Origin: Peronospora farinosa
Taxonomy: Eukaryota > Oomycota > Peronosporomycetes > Peronosporales > Peronosporaceae
Assembly (NCBI GenBank): GCA_947646735.1
Contig: CANTFK010000897.1
Coordinates: 1 to 64,000 of the forward strand
Direction: 5' to 3'
Length of the DNA: 64,000 nt
Part shown: positions 10,871 to 21,721 of the stretch, piece after piece
Numbering within the stretch: the first letter of the stretch is position 1
Layout: every line of letters begins with the position of its first letter
The notes under the pieces: model-generated
What the model saw: only the letters and a program-made list of their open reading frames with translations
What the model was told of the DNA's origin: nothing
Databases searched by the model: none
Position numbers and translations under genes: made by a program

Positions 10871-11937
10871 GTTGCCGATTGGGAACGCGATCAACGAGAA
10901 CCGAAAGTTGACGGGCGAGAACTTTTTTGTGGAACCGGAAAGCGTGCTTGTTTTAGGCGGTCGTGATGAAGTGATTCGACGTTAAGTCTAACACAGATTA
11001 AGGCTAAACGATAAGCTGCGGCGCGCTTCGAATACCAGAACCCATGCTCGAATATCGCGACAAATCGCCTGTCGGTCAGATGGCGTGCCGTCAGTGAGCT
11101 CCAGCAGAAATTCTATGGCAGAACCAGTGTATTCCATCATCGGCTTAGTGCTGAGTGACGGGGCGAGTTTGCCATGTTCGATCTCCGTTAAGTGGCCTAC
11201 GATTTATGCCTTTGCCGAGGAAGCTGCAAGGATTACGACCTTGAGGCTAAAAAAAATTAGTACACACTTATCGCCCATCACATGTATCAGTCATTTTGAA
11301 GAATCATTAAGTCTTTTTTCGATCTTTACATACTTCCGGAAGTTGCAGACTTGCGCGTTGCGGCCAGGTTCTTAACATTTGATAGTGCTCAAAAGCCGCA
11401 GATCGGTCTCTTGAGCGATTCGAGCTAGGGTGGGTAAATAAACATTCAAGTGCCAATTCCTTTTCGAAAAGACCCACAAGTGATCATACATGTATGAATG
11501 ATTTGAATACAAACGACAAACTCAATAGAAATACTTGCTCTTCAAGCGTTTTCAGTGTCTTCTCATCCCAAAACTTATTATAGGCGACAGCAGACACCGA
11601 GACCGGCCACGAGCTGCGGTAGTATTTGTCAAGGATATTGTAGACCCGCTGAGTGCCGCAAAGTGCTCGCACTACGTCGATGGGCAAGCATAAAGGATAA
11701 TAAAGACGGTGTGTAACGTCTTGTCAAAAATGTGTTGTCAAATTAGCAGTTGCTTTTCTACCTAGACGAACTTAAGAATGCGCATAAATTGTAGCAATGT
11801 GGCTGTTACCAGGATAATGCTGTAGTTGACTATGTGGCTCGAAGGCCGCAAAATCTCGTAATGGCTATTCTGCTCCTCTCGAAGACACAGCTCTTTGCAT
11901 CATTCTAACGCATCTTCTCCAAGGAGACACTGTTTTA
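10871..11937. other. no supported gene; possible further LINE debris
   Basis: Open frames at 11,085-11,375 (+) and 11,484-11,687 (-) have no recognised domain. The minus-strand frame ends in a sequence that could be a gene tail, but no start or splice context supports it. Confidence 0.3.
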
Positions 11938-12291
11938 TCACACCCCGTTAGCCGAAGAGGTGGCGATAGCATGCTTACCAGTTGCGACCGCTTCGTCCCA
12001 GCTTTTGCACGTAAGTTTTTGTACTCGGTAAGAATAGGCTTGAGCAGCCTTCGACAACAGACCAGGTAGATCTGAGCATAGGGCGTAGACGAAGGCATTG
12101 CTAATGGCCAAGTGAGCAATAGCATGAGATTCTTTCAATAAGCAATATCGGAGTCCGCTTAGTAAATGTTGTTTTACATGCGTCAACTGCTCCCAAAACA
12201 TGACATCTGTCACTTGAACTGTCACCACTTTCGAAACTAATGTGACAAAACAATGTTTTTGCTGCATGCACTTGGGCGATTCTGCCATCAA
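11938..12291 (-). CDS. hypothetical frame, possible exon of an unrecognised gene
   Basis: 117 codons on the minus strand. The middle (FWEQLTHVKQHLLSGLRYC, then AISNAFVYALCSDLPGLL) is amphipathic and protein-like, and the frame is followed near 11,970 by ACTGGTAAGCATGC, which could be a splice donor. The upstream sequence 12,300-12,450 has a Gln-rich composition in a neighbouring frame. It lies just downstream of the bZIP gene on the same strand and could be a separate gene, a decayed one, or chance. No family was recognised. Confidence 0.25.
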   Translation of the reverse strand: MMAESPKCMQQKHCFVTLVSKVVTVQVTDVMFWEQLTHVKQHLLSGLRYCLLKESHAIAHLAISNAFVYALCSDLPGLLSKAAQAYSYRVQKLTCKSWDEAVATGKHAIATSSANGV

Positions 12292-12454
12292 ATTTTAGCG
12301 CCTGGGTTTCCTCAAATTGCTGTCTCTCCGTCGTGCGTTGGCTCTCTCGATGAAAGCCATTTCCAAGCCCTGCTTGTTGCTGTGCGTAAGCGCTGGCCAT
12401 TGCTGTTTCTTGTGCCTGCCCGTTCTTGACGGCCAGCCATCTATAACACCTTCT

Positions 12455-13946
12455 CTAACTAAGAGGTGTACCCAGGCCAAGGTTTTGCTCCCAACGCAGA
12501 GCAATCTGGAGGTTCTCAAATAGCCAGAAGGAGCGACTGCGGTCGCCCATGTTGTTCATAATGCCACCATGCACAACCTTAAGCTTCTTCTCTTCGTTCT
12601 GTACATCCTCGCTGTTTTTGCTATCGTCGGCAAGTACCTCTTCGATGTTAATCCAATACATGGACTGTCGCCACTCCTTCTTCTTCTGCAACGCCATCGC
12701 CTCGCTGAATTCGACGTGAAGTGTATGCTCCTCGCGACGCAGACCCTTGCAAATGATGAGGCAGCCCGTCTCGTTCGGATGTTGGATGCGCGTCATAATG
12801 ATAAGCGCCGTGGTGATCGAGTCCTCTCCCTCCTTCTCCATCGTGCGGTAAAGCACGTAGCTATTGTTATCAAACTGTTGCATGATGTGGAAGCGCGTGT
12901 GCAGAGCCGGTGCGTATAGTTTCGAGTGTCTATCAGGCGACGTGAGCGTCTGCCAAGCTGCACGCGCCACTTCCGGCGCACACTCATAAGAACTGCAGCA
13001 AAAGTTTTTCTCAAAGTAGTATCCAAACGAGTTGTCCTTGGCCACATGTGAGCATGTCCATCCAAGAGCCGTCTCTGTCGTGATCATGCGGTGGCGACTA
13101 GCAAGGAAAGTCTCAAACGTGCGGTGCGCATCCTGTGCAAATTTGTTGAAGTTCTCGAAAGACATTTCGTCCATTATAAGCATGGGCGTCTGCACGCGAC
13201 GCTTGCCATTCTCATCATCAATAGGTGGTGCATGTGAGTGGTCCATGAGCTGGTAATTAATGTCAAACAGTCGCTGAAAGCGGAACGAGATTTTCTCACG
13301 ATCCTCAAATTGCTCATGTAGCTGCGTGTTTTCCATCCAAAGTCGGTCACGTAGCCTCGCGAGTTCCAGATACCTCTTCATAAGACTAGACGGGTCTACG
13401 GCTGTTTCATCCCTTTGCCTCTCTGTCTTGTCCTCCCATTGAGCCAACAGATTGTTGTATTGTTCGCGTAGGTACTGCGTGTGTGCTCTCAGTTCCCCAA
13501 TAGTCTCCTGCAATAACCAATACGGTATTAGTATCCCTCCTCTTAGGTCCTAGATAGTTTCTTTCACTATTTAACAGCCACCGTACCAATTTTCGGTAGT
13601 ACAAGCGCTTGACCGAATCGCGGTTCTTTTCACGCTTGAGTCCATCGTCTGGCAATGCCAGCGCCAGCGCCTTTCGATGTCGAATTCCCGTAGTACTGGG
13701 CCCAGCAGTCTTAAGATTTCGCTTTCGTTTCTTCTGGGAAATCTCCTCAGCCAACATACTCAGCAGATGACTCGTAATGTCATCGTCATCATCGTCGATA
13801 ATGTTGAGCGGCGTCGGCATTGGCGGCATCTTCTCTAAGGATGACGAGAATTTTTCAGTGAATGACAAGATACTGCCTTTAACCTCTACCTCAGGTTCAA
13901 ATTCTGCTTCAATGTTTAGCTCCAGCGCAGCCATGTCACTCTCCAT
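12455..13946 (-). CDS. bZIP protein with large C-terminal domain, one intron (M96-like family)
   Basis: Exon 1 runs from the ATG at 13,946 to 13,587 (120 codons; a second in-frame ATG at 13,955 is possible). The intron is 13,586-13,508 (GTACGG..TTGCAG, 79 nt) and exon 2 is 13,507-12,455 with the stop, giving about 470 residues. Exon 1 is acidic (a run of Asp near residue 60), then basic (KKRKR), and ends in NRDSVKRLYYRKL. Exon 2 continues with the zipper (leucines at heptad spacing in IGELRAHTQYLREQYNNLL). The remaining 280 residues look globular, with pieces such as ALGWTCSHVAKDNSFGYYFE and YVLYRTMEKEGEDS. The layout resembles the oomycete proteins often labelled M96 mating-specific, whose C-terminal part has been likened to a START domain; I am unsure of that fold. 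At the invariant Arg position of N-x7-R there is Tyr. Confidence 0.85.
13508..13586 (-). other. spliceosomal intron of the bZIP gene
   Basis: Minus-strand GTACGG donor, TTATTGCAG acceptor, 79 nt, phase 0. It separates basic region from zipper, the same place as in the 8,994 gene. Confidence 0.8.
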
Positions 13947-13955
13947 TGTCCTCAT

Positions 13956-15567
13956 TAGCGCAAATGTTATTCTCAATAATGAAGCTAATAGCTTTAGCAA
14001 ATTATTTCTTTTTTACCAATCAGGTGATGTGTAGGCTTATAGCGACAGCCATAATGTAGCTGTATGCTTTAGTAGAGGTTTCAAATCTTTGTCTAGACTG
14101 TGACTGACAAGAAAAAAAGCAGGAGGACGACCTCAGGTGCATCCGCTGCTTTACCCGATTCAAACATATTGCTTTCATCTTTCCCAACCCTGCAGCGTAA
14201 ATGCATTTAAAGCGCCGTTTAAATACTTATGAATTGACATGATGATTCTCACTTTGATCCCAATAGGTTAGATATCGATGCAACTAGGCACCAAGCATCA
14301 ATAGGGTCATTTTTTCCGCGCTGTTCAACAATTTTATATATGTATGTAAACGTGTTACGCGAGCCGTCTTGCCACCAAAGTGGCTCAACTTCAGCATGCG
14401 TCGGGATATCTCTCATTCTCCACATATCTCTCTACTCTCGCCAGGATCCATCAAGTGGCGCGCAGAAGGCCATCCAGGCTGCACGATCCTTTGCACACAG
14501 GCGCAGAAGGTGCAGATCTGGGGCCAGTCGACGGCGGTGTACACCGGTAGGTTTCTGCTTGGATCCCTTAGATGTCTATCTTGTCAACAGGTCCCACCCA
14601 TGGAGAGTCTGTTGTTGCTTGCACCAGGAACAAAGGATTACGCGAGCGTACAAAAGCGGAGATGCTGGAACTTCGGGACATCGGGCGAGGCGGCATACAT
14701 CGTGGCGGCTTGTCTGGCGGCTGGGGGTAAGAGCGGCAAGAGCGGCAAGAGAGAGGTGCGTAGAGGGAAAGGACCGTCAAAGACTGACGGATGCCGCGGA
14801 AGCATCCGTCTACGGCCTGAGCTAGCATCACGCTAGCTCAAGCCTTCCGGGAGGGCGTTACCCCAACCTGACCAGGATATGCCCAACAAGTTTTGGTTTA
14901 AAGGAGATTTTGTGTGCAACATCTAAGCCAGAATTTGAACGGGCTCGTTTTATGACCAGCGAAATAGACAATCGGTATTCCGAGAGAACCCTGGTTTCGC
15001 TGCGAATGGCACCGCTAGCTCGGGACTTAATTTATTATAAAAAAAATGTGGGCTCCTTGTAGCTGCGAGTCATCAATCAGCACGAAAGCTTGTGCATCAT
15101 GCGTTTAGTCTTCGGGCTCTCGCTTATGGAGTTGTAAGATTTTTAAGGAGAGAAACGCGCCATAAGAGATCGCGTATGATTCTTTGTTGTCACAACGTAC
15201 ACCTGCACAAAGCAGGCTGAACTGCACACAGCGATGTTACATCGCCAAAAGACATCTTTGCTGGAAGCGCTGCGTCGCTATCTGGTGTGAAGCAAAACGT
15301 GTTTTTTCGATGTAATTTTCCAGGGGGTTTTGCAAACACAAGCTGACGAGACGTCTGCTAAATTAATGATGTAGTTACAGTTAATAATTCACTACAGGTC
15401 TTTCTCGTTAAATAAGATGCAGATCCGAGCCGACAAACACGGTAAGTCGAACTTTACCGGTCGGATAGGTACGACACGCAAGGAACATGGGCGCGCGACG
15501 GCCGGGACGACACAAGTAGTCCCCGCGGCAACGCTCGGCACAAAATATGTTGTCGTTTCGGTAGCAC
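13956..15567. other. intergenic, no gene recognised apart from two hairpins
   Basis: The left end should hold the promoter of the minus-strand bZIP gene. Overlapping open frames at 14,340-14,836 on both strands show no recognised domain. Two perfect hairpins at 14,786-14,840 are listed separately. Confidence 0.35.
14786..14840. repeat. two adjacent perfect hairpins
   Basis: Arms GACGGATGC (14,786-14,794) and GCATCCGTC (14,802-14,810) enclose 7 nt. Seven bases further on, TGAGCTAGC (14,818-14,826) and GCTAGCTCA (14,832-14,840) enclose 5 nt. Function unknown; they could end a small mobile element or fold in a transcript. Confidence 0.55.
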
Positions 15568-16077
15568 TCAGCGCGTAGGCTCGTAGAGCTGCTGCAGGCG
15601 CTGGCGAAAGAGGTGGCGATCCGCAATACGCAGACTCAGTCGCTGCTGCTCCTCGACAAGCGAGCTACGCACAGTCGTAAGCTCAGCGTACAAGTCTTTC
15701 GCTGTGATGCGACGCTTGCCGTCGATGAAGGCCTCGGCAGACTTTTCGTTCTGCTGCTGCCAGTGCTGGAGCACGGAGGCGAACTCGCTTTCGAGTTGAG
15801 CCACTTCCTCGCGCAGGCTCTTAAGCGCCTCACGCTTCTTGTAGTAGCAGCGCTTGACGAAGAGGCGATTTTTGGCCTGCTTTTCTTCATTGGAAAGCCG
15901 CTTGGTGGAGAGCACTTTGGCATTGTTGCGCTTCTTGAGCTTCGTAGCCGGGCTGGGCTTGCTGCGCTCTGAGCAGGAGGACGAACCCGAGGACAGCGGC
16001 GTGTGATGGTCCATATTTATGTCTTCCATGTCAAAGAAGTCAAGCGAGATTGACAACGGTTGCACGGACGGCGGCAT
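15568..16077 (-). CDS. bZIP-like transcription factor, intronless
   Basis: 169 codons from ATG at 16,077. Upstream in-frame codons reach a stop near 16,178 without another ATG. The N-terminal third is Ser/Pro-rich and acidic (DFFDMEDINMDHH), then basic (KLKKRNNAK). The basic region reads NRLFVKRCYYKK (about residues 71-82), followed by a zipper-like helix (ALKSLREEVAQLESEFASVL) and a C-terminal Gln/Leu-rich coiled coil. As in the 13.9-kb gene, the residue seven after the conserved Asn+1 is Tyr instead of Arg. It is likely a nuclear DNA-binding protein of an oomycete-expanded bZIP group. It shares strand with the 13.9-kb gene and may be a distant paralogue. Confidence 0.82.
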   Translation of the reverse strand: MPPSVQPLSISLDFFDMEDINMDHHTPLSSGSSSCSERSKPSPATKLKKRNNAKVLSTKRLSNEEKQAKNRLFVKRCYYKKREALKSLREEVAQLESEFASVLQHWQQQNEKSAEAFIDGKRRITAKDLYAELTTVRSSLVEEQQRLSLRIADRHLFRQRLQQLYEPTR

Positions 16078-17950
16078 CTTTTGCACGGAGTACGCATTGG
16101 CAGCGGTGGGGGCGATGGCGGTCGTAATGGTTGCTGGAGCGGGACCGGCCTTAGAGTAGGCTGGTTACAGGCAGGTGGTGATAATGGCGGTGAGTGCCGA
16201 AGCTAGCGAATATGAAAATGAGTACTTGTAGCTTATATGCGCGAGCGAGTCATTGTACTCATGCGAACAGCGAGAAGAAGAGACGAGGGCTCATATCCAA
16301 CGCGCTGACAACGTCCAGAGGCCGCAGTGGCGACTTTGGAAGGTTACGATTCCAAGTATCTTCTATGCGCGCAACAAGTGGGACATCACGCTGGACATAC
16401 TTCATTCGAAGACTTTTGAGTTAAAGTCTCTACCGCTGGAACTCGTTTGGTGTCCAGCGAACAGAACAGAACGGACTATTTATTTGCCATATTGACCCAG
16501 TACCCCAGCAGCACACAATTATTTTAATGAGCTGCCCTCAAATTCTGTCTTGTAACAGTGATAGTATCGCACGCCACGCGTGACTACTTGCGAGCCGGAT
16601 ACATTGCACGAAGAGTTGCACTACGTATCATATTCACGTGGGACAGGCTGCACATGGCGGTGGGTTCAATAACTCGCGGTGGTCACGTGTCCATCGCTGG
16701 AGCTCTGAGCTGGGCCGTGTTATTGCGTCCAGCAAAGGCTCGCTCTTGTTGCACTTTCAAGTCTGACGCATGCAGCGAAGTAGGCTCATGATCGTTCAAA
16801 AGGAATTTTGAGATGCTCGTTTCATCATAAAGCACCGCAACTACGCCCCAAGTCGCGAACGACGCAAAAAACACGACTGAATCAATTTCTGTCGACTGAA
16901 GAGATACATTCTTTTATCGAAAGTGCTGAGGAAAGCCGTATTACTGCTGTGACATCGATACAGTGGCAAGTGTCATGCGGTCACTTGCGACTTTAGCAGG
17001 CGTGTATGGTCTCCAGCGCTTACTTCGATCCAGAAAACGTTCTCAGTGCGGTTTGCACCAACGACATCCACTTTCTTCGCCACCAAAGCATTTTTACTTT
17101 ACCCTTATCCTAGCGCTTTCGCCGAAGTCTTCAGAAGTGTTGCATTGCACCCGCCATGACATGACTGATCCAACAGTAAAGCAAATGTAGGCGAACATGG
17201 AAGTTGTTCGTCTTTATGGTCTCAAAGTCGCTGACAGAGGATTGACGGTATTTTTTATAGTCACACAGTGTCACCTGTTCGTTCACGAATCCAAGTCTGA
17301 CATCGTAGATGGTGATGATGGTCTTATTTATCACTTATGTTGACTCAGCCCCAAAGCTGTATGCCCCATCGAGTTTTCAAGATATTTGACGATTCAACAA
17401 ACGCCAACTCGGAGCACATCATTTCTAACCATCAATCCACTAGTTTTTCTACGCATTCGTCATTATACTTTCTAAATCTTTTTCGAAACACTCGCGTCAC
17501 GCATTGTAGCATGCGTTCGATATAAAAAAGAATGAAGTTGACCACACCCCATTGCAGTACACATGAGGGAAGCTGGCGCTTCTTTAGCAACTTTTCTTCT
17601 TTTTTTCAAACGCGCTAGGTAGAGCTTAATCTGGCTAGACTTGCTGTTATAATGCTACTTGAAGGAGACTACTCGCATACCGACTTGGCTCCACATCCTG
17701 TCACAGGATCCCTGTGCGACTCAGTGCAACTCCGACCCCCACTACAACCCGACAAGTAATTATAACATTATGTTAAACGACTTATTTGTTTTTTTTGTCG
17801 TGTGACATACTCCTTCCTAATGTCCTCGCATAAACAACTTGCGTCGAATTCGCTTTAGTATGCATCTTGCCACAAACATGGACCAAAACATTATGTAGTA
17901 GTATATTCTTCGAATGAACTTGTAGGGTCATTACCTTGAAGTATCACAGG
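16078..17950. other. intergenic, no gene recognised
   Basis: The first 100 bases are likely the 5' region of the 16,077 gene. Beyond that I see only AT-rich sequence with chance open frames on both strands. Confidence 0.4.
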
Positions 17951-18014
17951 AGTCCGACTACCCACATACGATTGTCCACTAGTTGAGCAATGTGGAGTGG
18001 CTCAGCTCATCGAA
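17951..18014 (+). pseudogene. gag scrap of the element-D family
   Basis: GAGCAATGTGGAGTGG and CAGCTCATCGAA recur inside the gag of element D at 19,045-19,075, and the match extends left to about 18,995 with gaps. The LTR at 18,015 begins directly after it, so element D seems to have landed in, or recombined with, an older family member. Confidence 0.6.
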
Positions 18015-18400
18015 TGTAACAGGGCATCTAGTTACACGTAAACATTAAGTAATATACTTAATGTTTTGTCTAAAAGTATTTATGATTACTTTTGACCTGT
18101 CGTGCGATACACAAATGTGATCCACCCTCGTGAATGTGATATCCATTTATGGATCCACATGAGAAGGGATGACGCTAGTTGAAGCTAGGCATCACGACGT
18201 CTCAGAAGGACGTCAGTTGCGATCTTAAATCTAGATTTAAGTTCATGCAACAGGATACGCTTCTAAAGAGTCGCGTATCCGATCTATATATATATATAGC
18301 CAATCAGTAGTTAAGTATATATTTAGTTATAATTAACTAAATATAGCTCAGTCTTGATTTGCTAAATCAAAAGCACCACGCACGAGAAGCCGAAAAGCTT
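18015..18400 (+). repeat. LTR-like region of element D (5'), right boundary approximate
   Basis: Begins TGTAACAGGGCATC, comparable to TGTAACGGGATAAGG at 21,295. It contains a TA-repeat near 18,283-18,299 and several short inverted repeats. The exact end and PBS could not be placed. Confidence 0.45.
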
Positions 18401-18654
18401 CTACGTGACGTCGGTGACTTCTTGTCTTAGAAGTTCGTTGCACTCTCGCTTAAGCGAGAGGCAACTGGTGGTACGAGTCGACCAACCTCCTAACCACCCT
18501 CGCACGCGAAGGTAAGACGGTCTAACCGCTTCCTCGCTTGTGCATAAGGTGTGTGCTCGTAGTACGAGGCAACTTCGTAGAAGTGCCCGTCTACACTTGG
18601 TAGCACTAGTAGTCCTTCCCACGACCCGTCTCTCTGAGCGTGCGTGTGGTTAAA

Positions 18655-19450
18655 ATGGTTCTTAACATGGACTGGAGTGAATTTCCTCACCTGTCCCAAC
18701 ATCATAGGGAGTTGGCAGAGCATATGGCACAGGGACTTGGTGAACAAGCCCTGGTCAATCTCTTGCATTGTCCTCCTGAGCAATATGTTGCTCAGTTGGA
18801 GCAATTTGAGGCGTTTGTGCTCAGACAGCGTAGAAACGCGTCCGAGGTAAACAGCCAAGCCACCGCTGAGTCCATCACTAAGACTCAGGATGAGCTTAGG
18901 CTTGAGCAGGCACGTAATGAGGCGCTCAACAGAATTGTTGAGACTCTCTCTGCCCGGCCTGCTCAACCGAGGCCCATTCGGATGAACACTCCGAAGTTCG
19001 ATGGAACTACCCCTCACACGATTGTTCACTGGCTATTAGCAGTGGAGCAATGTGGAGTGGCGCAGCTCATCGAAGACGACACCAGAATGGTGTCGTATGC
19101 CATGTGGAAAAGCGTCAGAGTGAGCATACTCTGCGCTGATGGCTAATGCTGATGTATTTCCATCATGGGCGATCTTTAAGGCAAAGATTCGCGCCATGTA
19201 TCAGCCGCCTAACAACGAAGTGTTGCTTATGGCGCGCTTCTTTGGAGCACGACAGGCGAAACGCTCTCTGCAAGAATTTGTGCAGGAGATGCGTTCGCTG
19301 TCGGCGTCCATCAATGGGGAACCGATACCAGAACGTATCAAGGTGGCCACGTTCATGAATTAGGCATGGCCCATCGCGTCAGGACCTTTTCAGAAAGGTG
19401 CCAGCGACGATGGAAGAGGCAATTGTCATTGCCTTAGTTGAGGAGTAATC
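18655..19450 (+). pseudogene. gag of gypsy element D
   Basis: Starts with ATG at 18,655 (MVLNMDWSEF). A coiled-coil-like segment is followed by the capsid-like retrotransposon gag domain: TPKFDGTTPHTIVHWL near 18,988, then after a frame change FPSWAIFKAKIRAMYQPPNN (19,159-19,220) and QEFVQEMRSLSAS. This domain packages element RNA into particles. The frame breaks near 19,110-19,146 and again at 19,361. Confidence 0.75.
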
Positions 19451-19514
19451 CTACAACAGCGCCTCGGCGACAGCCTATTACAGGCCGTCGACCGAAAGGT
19501 CTGATGCCACTTCT

Positions 19515-20165
19515 ATGGAGTTAGGCAATGCAGACGTGGTTTGCTACAAGTGCGGCAAGCGAGGCCATATGATGGCTCGCTGCTATGCCAAAGTAGCTGC
19601 TGGTGCTAAGGCAGCCAGCAAAAGGTCGCCCAACCCGAAGGGAGGTGCGAAAAACCAGCGTGCACGACGCACGGGTTCAGCATCTGCCCAAGATGGGTCG
19701 GGAAATGCGAGAGCGCAGTAGGGCGGGATGCCCTACTGTCGCGGACTCTGAAGCTACCCCTAAGTTCAGAGTGATCGAACAAATGGGTAGCATAGTCCCT
19801 GAGGTTCCGAAAGGTCGGACCTCAACCCTTTTGGTCTATAGCGCTCGAGTACGAGGCTATGACCAAGTGATGACCCTTCTCGTGGATTTGGGTGCATCAC
19901 AAAACTTTGTGAAACTCGCGGCTCTGAAAAAGAGACCGGCGAGTTATGCGTCGCTTTGCCAGGATGGCAAGCGAGAAGAGGCGATCGCTCGTTTAGCGAA
20001 CGGCGCGCTCGTCAAATCGGAGGGAGTTCAAGTTGAACTCGCTTTCAACTTTAGTGACTTCTCTTGTAAAGAGAAGTTCACAGTGCTTAGGTATGGAGAG
20101 TCCGTATGACCTCATCCTAGGCATGCCTTGGTTGGCTAAACACCAACCATGGATAGACTAGCGTA
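19515..20165 (+). pseudogene. CCHC knuckle and aspartic protease of element D
   Basis: CYKCGKRGHMMARC (about 19,547-19,588) is a CX2CX4HX4C nucleocapsid zinc knuckle. In another frame LLVDLGASQNFV (about 19,877-19,912) is the retropepsin active site, with Leu where most copies have Ser or Thr after the catalytic Asp. LILGMPWLAKHQPW near 20,113-20,155 is the usual C-terminal protease motif. Frame changes and a TAG near 20,159 break it. Confidence 0.7.
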
Positions 20166-20960
20166 CACGCACAGTCGCTAGCTCTACGCAAGACACCGGA
20201 AAGGATGTGCTCTTGCGAGAGGCTTATGTGGCTGATGTTGTGTCCAACACAGTCGAGGGTGCGTTGACGGTATGTCAATCGACACCAGGAACTACCCCGC
20301 TCAAAAGGAGTGGTGTAGTTGGAAGTGCGCTGGCGGAAAGCCAGGTGATACATATTCCAACCTAGGTAGAAGAGACTGGTGTAGTGAATGGGGCGATGAC
20401 AGGTAGTCATGCGTCCAATAGTCCTGCACAGAGCCGAGAGCCTGTGGTAGGTGATGGTGAGCTGACAGGAAGTCAAGCGCCACAAGAACCGGCACAGAGC
20501 CAAGAGCCTGGTGCGGTTGGAAGGAGTGCGTTAGCCGAGATAGCAACGGCACCTTCTTCCAGGTCAAAGGTCGTGGTGACTCGAAGAACGAGCACCAGAC
20601 GTATTAAGACGATCAAGGGCACGTCGAAACGAGTGACCCTTGGATCAGTCTCGGTACAAGAGGACGGACCTACGAACGAGTTGTTCGAGGCCGTCGAAGA
20701 CAAAATGCCGGAGGCATCCTCAGTTGAGGTGCTCCAACTTGTCTTGGCATCTGCCGAGGAGATAGTAAATCTCTCGGAGATGACGTGGGATATGTCCTGT
20801 ACGAACTAAAGGAAGGAAAGATCCATGAGATAGTCGCACCAGTTCCAAAAGATAACGTGGTGGACTGTTGCTCTTCATCCACAATGGATGAAAGCGTCTT
20901 GGAGACCGACAAAAAGAAACAGTTGCTGCTCAAGGATGGGAAGCCTTGAAGGATAGCCCG
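20166..20960 (+). pseudogene. protease-RT linker of element D
   Basis: An open stretch at 20,384-20,809 is low-complexity (Ser/Pro/Gln, then basic, then acidic) and sits between protease and RT where such elements have a poorly conserved linker. It has no domain of its own. Confidence 0.4.
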
Positions 20961-21294
20961 TTCTATGATGTTCTGCGGAAACACCGTGATGTGTTTCCAG
21001 CAGAAGTGCGAGCCGCCTACCGGCCGATAGGGGCATCAGGCATGAGATTGACCTGGAACCTGGCACCAAGTATTGTGTGACCAGGCAATGCCCGTTGCCG
21101 AAGGAACAAGTCGATTACATCGATGAGTTCTTCGACACGCGAGCCAAGGCGGGACATGTACGTGAGAGCAAGTCGCCTCACTGCAGCCCGACCTTCTGTG
21201 TGCGTAAAAAAACAGGTGGATGGCACGTGGTTCATGCTTATAATAAGCTGAACACGGCCAACATTCCGGCGCAAACGCCGATCTTACTGAATTA
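20961..21294 (+). pseudogene. 5' part of reverse transcriptase, element D
   Basis: CPLPKEQVDYIDEFF, SPHCSPTFCVRKKTGGW and VVHAYNKLNTANIPAQTPI are RT fingers motifs of oomycete gypsy elements. The polymerase YxDD box is absent because the sequence ends at an LTR beginning 21,295. Confidence 0.75.
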
Positions 21295-21719
21295 TGTAAC
21301 GGGATAAGGGACAGTTACCGTCTTACACTAAAAGGGCGTTGAGGAATCGCTTTTAATTAACTCGTAAATATAACTCTGTTTTATTTTTGTTTTAGTTTCA
21401 ATTCGCAGTATGTGCGATTAAGTTCCCTAGCTCATGGGAACCACTAAATATGGAAGTCAATTTATTATTGGCCAATTAGACGCTGGCACCCCAATAATAA
21501 ACCAATAATAATTGACGCGCAGTATCCGCTAATCGGATACTGCCCTATGCCTACTTATGTAATTATGTATTAATCCTATAACTACTTATGTAATAGGTTA
21601 CTCCATTACATCACCCCTTCTGAAAGTTGCGCTTACCTCAACGTAAGCGCGAAACATAATATTAAACTTATCGACCAATAGTATATATTTGAATCTGCTC
21701 AGTTAGACGTAACTGAGCA
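21295..21719 (+). repeat. second LTR-like region, element D family
   Basis: Starts TGTAACGGGATAAGG and carries AT-rich sequence and a terminal hairpin around CTGCTCAGTTAGACGTAACTGAGCAG (in pieces at 21,695-21,720). It joins broken RT on its left. The right boundary is approximate. Confidence 0.45.
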
Positions 21720-21721
21720 GC

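Noticed and set aside
11085..11375. 96-codon plus-strand frame
   Set aside because: The opposite strand gives faint LINE-like peptides, so this is more likely a shadow of LINE debris than a gene.
14340..14836. Overlapping 155-161 codon frames
   Set aside because: Two plus-strand frames and one minus-strand frame overlap, with no domain and repeat-rich composition; no reason to prefer one.
17690..17760. Possible LTR end around CCTGTCACAGGATCC
   Set aside because: No matching second copy in the window and no adjacent element genes.
1..17950. Secreted effector genes (RxLR or Crinkler type)
   Set aside because: No frame combined a signal peptide with an RxLR-EER or LFLAK-type motif.
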